A stretch of DNA of 64,000 nt from Streptomyces sp. GKU 895 (GTDB taxonomy: Bacteria; Actinomycetota; Actinomycetes; Streptomycetales; Streptomycetaceae), in NCBI GenBank assembly GCA_002027195.1, contig MWJO01000025.1, positions 1 to 64,000 of the forward strand. The letters run 5' to 3'. A model generated the notes under the pieces. It was given only the letters and a program-made list of their open reading frames with translations, ran no database searches and was not told the DNA's origin. Below, in pieces: positions 57,991 through 64,000 of the stretch. Within the stretch, counting starts at the first letter, position 1, and each line of letters starts with the position of its first letter. The position numbers were made by a program, and so were the translations under genes.

Positions 57991-58353
57991 ATGGCGAAGA
58001 AGCTCGTGATCAAGGTGACGGCGGGGGCCGATGCCCCCGAGCGCTGCTCGCAGGCGTTCACGGTGGCGGCGGTGGCCGTGGCCAGTGGTGTCGAGGTCTC
58101 CCTGTGGCTGACCGGCGAGTCCGCGTGGTTCGCGCTGCCGGGCCGGGCCGCCGAGTTCGAGCTGCCGCACGCGGCCCCCCTCCCCGATTTGATCGAGTCG
58201 ATCCTGGCCGGCGGCACACTGACCCTGTGCACGCAGTGCGCGGCCCGCCGGGAGATCACGGAGAAGGACGTCATCGAGGGCGTACGGATCGCGGGCGCGC
58301 AGGTGTTCGTGCAGGAGGCACTCGCGGACGGGACGCAGGCGCTCGTCTACTGA
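57991..58353 (+). CDS. DsrE-family protein
   Basis: A 120-residue protein from ATG 57991 (MAKKLVIKVTAGADAPERC). The DsrE/F-like fold is suggested by SQAFTVAAVAVASGVEVSLWL and the Cys pair TLCTQCAARREIT. Members handle sulfur or act as small thiol proteins; function here is unproven. Confidence 0.85.
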   Translation: MAKKLVIKVTAGADAPERCSQAFTVAAVAVASGVEVSLWLTGESAWFALPGRAAEFELPHAAPLPDLIESILAGGTLTLCTQCAARREITEKDVIEGVRIAGAQVFVQEALADGTQALVY

Positions 58354-58727
58354 GACCCGGGCGTCCACAGGCAGAACGGATGCCCCGCCGGATCGAGGAG
58401 CACCCGTACGTCGTCCTGGGGCTGGTACTCGGCGAGCGTCGCCCCCTCGGCCACCGCCCTCGCCGTCTCCCCGTCCAGATCGTCGACCTCGATGTCGAGG
58501 TGCAGCATCATCTGCTGCTCGCCGGGCTTGCGCTCGGGCCACAGCGGCGGCACATACGCGGGTTCGGTCTGGAAGGCGAGCCCCACGCCTCCCCCAGGCG
58601 GCCCGATGACCAGCCAGTCGGGTTCCTCCTCGCGCACCACGTAGCCGAGGAGGCGCTGATAGAAGTCGGCGAGCCGATGGGCGTCCGGTGCGTCGAGCAC
58701 GACGGTCGACAGCTTCATGGGCGACAT
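58347..58727 (-). CDS. Glyoxalase/VOC-family protein
   Basis: A 126-residue protein from ATG 58727, with GGAAGGGG upstream. Motifs include STVVLDAPDAHRLADFYQRLLG, LDIEVDDLDGETARAVAEG and RVLLDPAGHPFCLW, a typical actinobacterial VOC fold. Substrate unknown. The last codons overlap the end of the DsrE-like gene convergently by 7 nt. Confidence 0.88.
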   Translation of the reverse strand: MSPMKLSTVVLDAPDAHRLADFYQRLLGYVVREEEPDWLVIGPPGGGVGLAFQTEPAYVPPLWPERKPGEQQMMLHLDIEVDDLDGETARAVAEGATLAEYQPQDDVRVLLDPAGHPFCLWTPGSQ

Positions 58728-58737
58728 GGGCCCCTTC

Positions 58738-58999
58738 CTACTGCCGCCGCCTCTTCCCGTCCAGCTCGTCCCACCACTCGTCGGACTTGGGGTCGCCGGA
58801 GGGGTCGTCCCACCACCGGTCGTCGGGCCCGCGCCGGTTGGCCACCATGGCGGCGACGGGGGGGAATCAGCATGGCGACCACGCACATCCCGACCGCGAC
58901 CGGGACCGACCACAGCCGCACGACACCCCACGCCAGGACGAAGAGCCCGACACAGGTGCCCATCATGGCGAAATAGACGTGCCGTCGACGCGCCAGCAT
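58738..58999 (-). CDS. DUF3099 membrane protein, frameshift in a C7 run
   Basis: About 86 residues once corrected. ATG 58999 opens MLARRRHVYFAMMGTC and two membrane segments (GLFVLAWGVVRLWSV, VGMCVVAMLIPP). A homopolymer at about 58859-58865 (CCCCCCC on the coding strand) lacks or adds one base. In the other frame the protein continues VAAMVANRRGPDDRWWDD and ends KSDEWWDELDGKRRRQ at stop 58738, the conserved DUF3099 ending. This is the cleanest example of a homopolymer error in the window. Confidence 0.88.
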
Positions 59000-59073
59000 G
59001 TGTCCAGGGTAGGCCCGGACAGGACGAAGGGCCGTACCCGGAGAGGTACGGCCCTTCGTGCGACACAGCTCCG

Positions 59074-59361
59074 TCAGACGGCGATCGCGACCTCGGCGAG
59101 GCCGCCCTGCTGGGCGACGACGGTACGGTCGGCGGTGCCGCCCGGCACCAGCGCGCGGACGGTCCAGGTGCCCTCGGCCGCGTAGAAGCGGAACTGGCCC
59201 GTCGCGGACGTCGGGACCTCGGCGGTGAACTCGCCGGTCGAGTCCAGGAGGCGGACGTAGCCCACCACAGGCTCGCCGTCACGCGTCACCTGGCCCTGGA
59301 TGGTGGTCTCACCGGGCTTGATCGTCGAGGCGTCGGGGCCGCCGGCCTTCGCTCCACACAT
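59074..59361 (-). CDS. sseC: DUF1416 protein SseC
   Basis: A 95-residue protein (MCGAKAGGPDASTIKPGET) with a transthyretin-like beta fold (TIQGQVTRDGEPVVGYVRLLD). In actinobacteria sseC follows a sulfurtransferase gene, as here, with a 66-nt gap. Its role in sulfur transfer is not defined. Confidence 0.9.
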   Translation of the reverse strand: MCGAKAGGPDASTIKPGETTIQGQVTRDGEPVVGYVRLLDSTGEFTAEVPTSATGQFRFYAAEGTWTVRALVPGGTADRTVVAQQGGLAEVAIAV

Positions 59362-59427
59362 GTCTTTCTCCAGATTCAGAGGGGTCTGACCGGAAGGAAG
59401 GCCGGTCGGGGTGGGACTTGGATCTGC

Positions 59428-60267
59428 TTACTTGTTGGCGCCGAGCTCGATCGGGACGCCGACGAGGCTGCCGTACTCGGTCCAGGAGCCGTCGTAGTTC
59501 TTGACGTTCTCGACACCGAGCAGCTCGTGCAGGACGAACCAGGTCAGCGCGGAGCGCTCACCGATACGGCAGTAGGCGATGGTGTCCTTGGACAGGTCGA
59601 CCTGCTCCTCGGCGTAGAGCTCCTTGAGCTCCTCGTCCGACTTGAAGGTGCCGTCGTCGTTGGCGTTCTTGGACCACGGGATGTTGCGGGCGGACGGGAC
59701 GTGGCCCGGACGCTGCGACTGCTCCTGCGGCAGGTGGGCCGGGGCGAGCAGCTTGCCGGAGAACTCGTCGGGCGAGCGCACGTCGACCAGGTTCTGCGAA
59801 CCGATGGCCGCCACCACGTCGTCACGGAAGGCACGGATCGAGGTGTCCTGGGCCTTGGCCTTGTACTCGGTCGTCGGGCGCTCGGGCACCTCCTCGACCA
59901 GCTCGCGGGCGTCGAGCTCCCACTTCTTGCGGCCGCCGTCGAGGAGCTTGACGTTCTCGTGGCCGTAGAGCTTGAAGTACCAGTACGCGTACGAGGCGAA
60001 CCAGTTGTTGTTGCCGCCGTAGAGGATCACCAGCGTGTCGTTGGCGATGCCCTTCGCCGACAGGAGCTTCTCGAAGCCCTCCTGGTCGACGAAGTCACGG
60101 CGGACCGGGTCCTGCAGGTCCTTCGTCCAGTCGATGCGGATCGCGTTGCGGATGTGGTTCTTCTCGTAGGCGGACGTGTCTTCGTCCACCTCCACGATCG
60201 CGATGTTCGGGTTGTCGAGGTTGGCCTCGACCCAGTCGGCGTCGACCAGGACGTCGCTGCGGCTCAT
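59428..60267 (-). CDS. Thiosulfate sulfurtransferase (rhodanese)
   Basis: A 279-residue two-rhodanese-domain enzyme that transfers sulfane sulfur, from ATG 60267 behind GGAGGAGAAAG. The active-site Cys is in IAYCRIGERSALTW of the second domain; the first domain is inactive, as usual. It lies downstream of a Cys-rich leader peptide and upstream of sseC, forming one sulfur operon. Confidence 0.94.
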   Translation of the reverse strand: MSRSDVLVDADWVEANLDNPNIAIVEVDEDTSAYEKNHIRNAIRIDWTKDLQDPVRRDFVDQEGFEKLLSAKGIANDTLVILYGGNNNWFASYAYWYFKLYGHENVKLLDGGRKKWELDARELVEEVPERPTTEYKAKAQDTSIRAFRDDVVAAIGSQNLVDVRSPDEFSGKLLAPAHLPQEQSQRPGHVPSARNIPWSKNANDDGTFKSDEELKELYAEEQVDLSKDTIAYCRIGERSALTWFVLHELLGVENVKNYDGSWTEYGSLVGVPIELGANK

Positions 60268-60394
60268 GCTCTTTCTCCTCCGGGGCAGTTACGGCGGGGC
60301 ATACGGCTGTGAGGGTGCGCGGGCCGACGGGGCCGCGGCGCACGGGTGCCCAAGGTCAGGGCGGGGGGATGCGGACGGCGCTCGGCGCTTCCGC

Positions 60395-60475
60395 TCAGAA
60401 AGTGCGACAGAGCATGGCGGCAACGCGGCACAGGTCCACTGCCCGCCGCTTTGTGAGATCCGCCTGTCGCTTCAT
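60395..60475 (-). CDS. Cys-rich leader peptide upstream of the sulfurtransferase gene
   Basis: A 26-residue ORF from ATG 60475 to stop 60395. It opens MKRQADLTKRRAVDLCR and ends MLCRTF, with Cys at residues 16 and 23. It resembles the Ms5788A-type Cys-rich leader peptides that sit before sulfur-metabolism operons in actinobacteria and sense cysteine through ribosome stalling. The 127 nt between its stop and the sulfurtransferase start can form GC-rich hairpins and would be the attenuator. Confidence 0.83.
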   Translation of the reverse strand: MKRQADLTKRRAVDLCRVAAMLCRTF

Positions 60476-60673
60476 GCCGTCGATCGTAGGGACGGACTAC
60501 CAGCCATGTCACCGGTGTGTCGTATTTTGAGACGCGATCGTCCGCAATGTGGGAAGGGAGCAGCGTCCGGCCCGCGTTCGCACGGGTTCCGGACGCCGAC
60601 GGCCGTCACCGCACCCATGTCCACGGACGACCCGTCTCGCTCCTCGGACACTCCCCGTCCGCCGAACGCGGTC

Positions 60674-61402
60674 CTACCCGGCCAGCTCGACGTTCGAACC
60701 CTTCACCGTGACCTCCACACCGTCCTGCGCGGCCTCGACCTTGTCCAGCTGGATGCCGCCGGGCAGATCGTCGATCTTCTGCTCGAAGTCGGTGATCGAC
60801 CGCACCTTGCCCTCGGCGACCTCGACGACCAGGTTCGGCAGGTTGTCGGCGTGCACCTTCACGGTGTCGCCGTCGACGGTGACCGTGCTGAGCACGGGAT
60901 ACGTGGTCGACTTGCCCAGGGCGGTGACCTTGACGTTCACCTTGATCTTCCCGTTGCCCCCGTCGGAGAGCCCGACGACCTCGGCGGTCACGCCGGTGAA
61001 GATCTCGGTCGGCTCCGACTGGGCGGCCTTGAGCAGCTCGTCGTAGGAGATGGACGCCGTACCCGTGGCCGTGGCGGCGGTCGCGGAGCTGTAGTCCCCG
61101 GAGAACGAGACGTCCTTGAAGTCGGCCTTGATGTCGTCGATCCGGATCTTCTCGCCCCCGGTCCCGGCGGCGGCCTCGTAGTCCTTGATCCCCACCTCGG
61201 CGTCGTCCAGCTCCCCGGAAGCCACCTGGGTCAGAAAGGGAAAGCCCTTGATCGACACATCGGGTGTACTGGCGAGGTTCTCACTGCTCCGCAGCTTGTC
61301 CGCGACCTCACCCTCGGCGAAATGCACGGCAACCCGGTCGGCGATGACGAAGAGCCCGCCCAGCACGACAACAACAATCAGCAGTATTCGCAGTGCGCGC
61401 AT
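60674..61402 (-). CDS. LmeA-like (DUF2993) envelope protein
   Basis: A 242-residue protein from ATG 61402. A signal or anchor (ILLIVVVVLGGLFVIADRV) is followed by the DUF2993 domain (FAEGEVADKLRSSENL, VSIKGFPFLTQVASGELDDAEV). Family members such as mycobacterial LmeA bind phospholipid and help lipoglycan elongation. Role in Streptomyces is not established. Confidence 0.86.
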   Translation of the reverse strand: MRALRILLIVVVVLGGLFVIADRVAVHFAEGEVADKLRSSENLASTPDVSIKGFPFLTQVASGELDDAEVGIKDYEAAAGTGGEKIRIDDIKADFKDVSFSGDYSSATAATATGTASISYDELLKAAQSEPTEIFTGVTAEVVGLSDGGNGKIKVNVKVTALGKSTTYPVLSTVTVDGDTVKVHADNLPNLVVEVAEGKVRSITDFEQKIDDLPGGIQLDKVEAAQDGVEVTVKGSNVELAG

Positions 61403-61673
61403 TCTTTGGTGTTCCCCCGACTAGGCGGTCTACGTCTCCGCCACCGTAGCGCCGCAGGCAGAGGCCCCCGCCAGATTGTCGATCACCTGTGACAGGACGC
61501 GCGCCTCCACGCACCGGCGGCCGCGTACGGCGGGAAGGGGACGTGTCGGGGGGTGTCCGCCCGCAGCGGTTGGCGCGTCAACACGGGCGCCTTTCATAGC
61601 TGACCGATTCCGCGCCGTTCCGAGGACGGACACCCCCCGGCGCGGCCCCGTCCCACAACGCACCGCCCGCGAC
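61403..61673. other. Intergenic region upstream of the LmeA-like gene
   Basis: 271 nt between two minus-strand genes. A 55-codon ORF at 61430-61598 has two Cys but no convincing ribosome site. I do not call it a gene. Confidence 0.4.
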
Positions 61674-62779
61674 CTACCCGAGCGCCCGCCCCAGCACATA
61701 CACAGCCGGAGCAGCGGCGGCCAGTGGCAGTGCGACGCCCGCCGTGAAGTGCACGAACCGCGAGGGATAGTCGTAACTGGCCACCCGGTGGCCGATGAGC
61801 GCGCACACCCCCGCGCCCGCCCCGAGCAGCGCACCCTCCGTGCCCAGCCCGGTCATCCCGCCCACCGCGATACCGGCACCCGCCGCGGCCAGCAGCGACA
61901 CGACCACCGACGCCGGCGTCGGCAACGGCAACGCCCGCGCCAGCACCGCCACCGCGACCGACGCCGCGCCCACCGACACCGCGTCCGCCGACGCCGCGAA
62001 GTACCCCGCCGCGACGATCGCCAGCGCCGACGAGGTGACCGTCGCCATCAGGCCGTACATCCGCTCGTCGGGGTCGGCGTGCGAGCGCAGCTGCAGCACC
62101 AGGCACAGCAGCACCCACACCCCCAGCGTGCCGAGGATCGCCGACGGCGACCGGTCCGCGGCCAGCAGCGCCACGTCCGCGACGACCGCCCCGAGGAACG
62201 CCAGCGCGATGCCCTGCCGGGCCGGCCACATGCCGTTCAGCCGGAACCAGCCGGCGGCGGTGACGGCCTGGAGCAGAACGAGCGGCACGAGCAGCGCGTA
62301 CGACCGACGGCCGCCGCACCCGAGAGCAGCAGTCCCAGCACCGCGGTGAGGGCGGCGGGCTGCATCCCGGGCTCGATGACCGGCGAACGCCCTTCGAGCC
62401 GGGCCCGCTGGGCATCGGTGACACGGGCGTTGCCGCCGAGGGTGGCGGGACCGTAGTCACCGGAAGGAGCCGCGACCGGCTCGGGAGCCGGAGCGGGCTC
62501 CTGATACACGGGCTCCTGATACACCGGCGGCTCGTACCCCTGAGGGGCGTCGTACCCCTGCGAGGCGTCGTACCCCTGCGGCGGCAGATAGGCCGTCTCC
62601 GAGGGCGCCTGCGCGACCGGCGCCTGCATCTGCGTCTCCCAGGTCTGCCCCTGCCACTGCTGGGTGTACTGCTGGGCGGCGTGCGGATCGTCGTACGCCT
62701 GCTGCCAGTAGGGGTCGTACCCCTGCTGCCCTTGCTGTCCTTGCTGACCCTCGTACGGCTCGTACGGCTGGTTCGTCAT
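61674..62779 (-). CDS. Multi-pass membrane protein with Gln/Tyr/Pro-rich N-terminus, frameshifted
   Basis: About 368 residues when joined. ATG 62779 begins a long polar N-terminus rich in Gln, Tyr and Pro (QGQQGQQGYDPYWQQ, and GYD and VYQEP repeats). The frame changes near 62305, from LTAVLGLLLSGAA to LLVPLVLLQAVTAAGWF. At least six hydrophobic segments follow. The protein is not assigned to a functional family. Confidence 0.8.
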
Positions 62780-62782
62780 CGC

Positions 62783-63037
62783 TCACCCTCCTGCGAACGG
62801 CGGGAGCACCTCGACCGTGCCGCCGTCGGCCAGCCGTACCGTCTCATGCCCGCGGGTGCCCACGGGGTCACCGTCGATGAGGAACGAGCATCGCTGCAGC
62901 ACGCGCGTGAGTTCACCGGGGTGTCGCTCACGCACCGCGTCCAGCGCCTCGGCGAGGGTGTCGGCGTCGAACGCCTCCTCGGCGACCCCGGCCGCGGCCT
63001 TCGCGGCGGCCCAGTAGCGCACCGTGACCTTTGGCAT
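62783..63037 (-). CDS. MoaD/ThiS-family sulfur-carrier protein
   Basis: An 84-residue beta-grasp protein from ATG 63037 (MPKVTVRYWAAAKAAAG) ending VEVLPPFAGG. The C-terminal Gly-Gly is the thiocarboxylation site of sulfur carriers. It may serve molybdopterin synthesis or another sulfur pathway; neighbours do not decide. It lies 3 nt upstream of the membrane-protein gene start. Confidence 0.88.
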   Translation of the reverse strand: MPKVTVRYWAAAKAAAGVAEEAFDADTLAEALDAVRERHPGELTRVLQRCSFLIDGDPVGTRGHETVRLADGGTVEVLPPFAGG

Positions 63038-63082
63038 CTGCTTCCGCTGCTTCCTCACTCGACCGTGTTGAACACCGTCAGG

Positions 63083-63955
63083 CTAGCTCTCCTGGGAGAC
63101 GGCCCAAGCCCCGATGCGTCGCAGCAGTTCGTCCGGGGCCGCGTTCTCGGCGTGGCCCATGCCGTGCTCCAGCCAGAGTTCGGCGTGGCCGGGGGCGGCG
63201 TCGGCGAGCATGCGGGGGTGGTCGAGCGGGAAGTAGCCGTCACGGTCGCCGTGGACGATGAGGAGAGGGGTGGGGGCGATCTTCGGCACGGCCTCCACGG
63301 GGGACAGCGGGACCGGATCCCACTCCTTGTGGTGGATGCGGGTACGGAATCCGTACCGGCCCACCAGCCGCCCCTCGGGCCGCGTTACCAGCCAGTGGAG
63401 CTTCCGCATAGGCGCCGTTCCCCGGTAGTACCACCGAGCCGGTGCACTCACCGAAACCACCGCGTCCGAGTGCGCATCCGTGCGCCCCTCACGCCCCGGC
63501 TCGTCCGCCCGGTACAGCGCCGCGTGCCGCAGCACCACGGAACCGCCCATCGAGAACCCCACCGTCACCACGCGCGTGTGCCCGAGCGAGCGCGCCCACC
63601 GCACCGCGGCGGCCAGATCCAGCACCTCGCGGTCCCCCACGGTCGAGGCCCCGCCGGACGCCCCGTGGCCGCGGAAGGAGAACGTGACCACGCCGCCGTA
63701 CTGCGCGAACGTCTCCGCCACCCGGCGAACATGAGGACGATCCGCGTCGCCGGTGAAGCCGTGCGCGATGACGAACACGGGACCACGGGAAGGTGACGGG
63801 GAGGCGTCGTATACGGACGCCGGCGGATCGTATACGGAATCGATCGTCACCCCGTCGACAGTGTGCAGAAACGTCCGTATAGGTGTGCCTCTGTTCGTCT
63901 CAGAGTGCGGAATAGCCGTGGATCGCACCACACGACCTGCCGGATCAATGTGCAT
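63083..63955 (-). CDS. Alpha/beta hydrolase
   Basis: A 290-residue protein from ATG 63955. The oxyanion region is VIAHGFTGDADRPH, the nucleophile elbow VGFSMGGSVVL, the acid VHGDRDGYFP and the catalytic His HGMGHAEN. Substrate unknown; the fold also fits serine aminopeptidase-like esterases. It lies 46 nt upstream of the sulfur-carrier gene. Confidence 0.9.
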   Translation of the reverse strand: MHIDPAGRVVRSTAIPHSETNRGTPIRTFLHTVDGVTIDSVYDPPASVYDASPSPSRGPVFVIAHGFTGDADRPHVRRVAETFAQYGGVVTFSFRGHGASGGASTVGDREVLDLAAAVRWARSLGHTRVVTVGFSMGGSVVLRHAALYRADEPGREGRTDAHSDAVVSVSAPARWYYRGTAPMRKLHWLVTRPEGRLVGRYGFRTRIHHKEWDPVPLSPVEAVPKIAPTPLLIVHGDRDGYFPLDHPRMLADAAPGHAELWLEHGMGHAENAAPDELLRRIGAWAVSQES

Positions 63956-64000
63956 GTGGGCTATTCTCCTGAACAGAGGACTCGGGCAATGCAGCCCCCG

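Noticed and set aside
61430..61598. A 55-codon ORF upstream of the LmeA-like gene as another Cys leader
   Set aside because: It has no convincing ribosome site, and its Cys residues are not in the R-A-V-D-L-C-R context of the leader at 60395-60475.

Overview
The window is a high-GC actinobacterial chromosome segment and almost certainly Streptomyces. Codon use is GC-rich and many starts are GTG. Genes for MsiK, PhoRP/PhoU, CarD, MshA, DevA/DevB/DevE, RsiG and Nur follow one another in the order I remember for the S. coelicolor core chromosome (about SCO4240 down to SCO4160). No transposase, CRISPR array or replication origin was seen.

Layout. (1) 1-8424, minus: a large NRPS gene cut by the window edge, C-A-T-E-C-A-T-E as read, broken into many frames by apparent single-base indels. 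(2) 8654-11561, minus: a sensor kinase, two paralogous OmpR-type regulators and tRNA-Thr(UGU). The NRPS and two-component block sits between the tRNA and the window edge and looks like an insertion beside the core. (3) 11777-25448: msiK, a secreted protein, a nucleotidyltransferase, a DoxX protein, rlmB, cysS, ispF, ispD, carD, a lipoprotein, phoP/phoR and divergent phoU, with a PHO-box-like site and an odd array of phoP 3'-end copies. (4) 25587-39969: a tiny Cys-rich protein, a nickel-binding-type protein, gpmA, an MFS transporter, an orphan double-glycine peptide, a DUF2000 and AraC pair, mshA with a YbjN-like gene, two methyltransferases, an NlpC/P60 hydrolase, a PP2C phosphatase, an XRE regulator and a Lys-rich-tailed protein, and a nitroreductase-hemerythrin fusion. 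(5) 39994-49504: a HelD-like motor, a TetR regulator coupled to a protein with two APH-kinase domains, a third DevA-like GntR regulator, then devB-devA and devE, each dev regulator divergent from a small paralogous membrane protein. (6) 49730-63955: an Eis-like acetyltransferase, rsiG, dtd, ygfZ, nur, a nitrobindin-like protein, a three-gene coupled operon of membrane-anchored proteins, DsrE, glyoxalase, DUF3099, a Cys-leader/sulfurtransferase/sseC unit, an LmeA-like protein, a membrane protein, a MoaD/ThiS protein and an alpha/beta hydrolase.

How the genes work together. Several blocks concern development and cell-envelope physiology (dev genes, RsiG with both c-di-GMP motifs, NlpC/P60, LmeA-like). 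Others concern phosphate (PhoRP/PhoU), metal (Nur, Ni-binding-type protein), thiol and sulfur (MshA, CysS, sulfurtransferase with Cys-rich leader, SseC, DsrE) and isoprenoid (IspD/IspF) metabolism.

Quality warning. About twenty genes, including ones essential or universal in the genus, carry one apparent 1-nt indel each, often in C or G runs. I read these as sequencing or assembly errors, so broken genes are annotated as single CDSs with the likely junction given. The points most worth following are the duplicated devA/devE-small-membrane-protein cassettes with matching palindromes, the phoP 3'-end array, the orphan double-glycine peptide, the double-kinase/TetR/HelD block and the uncatalogued small ORFs.
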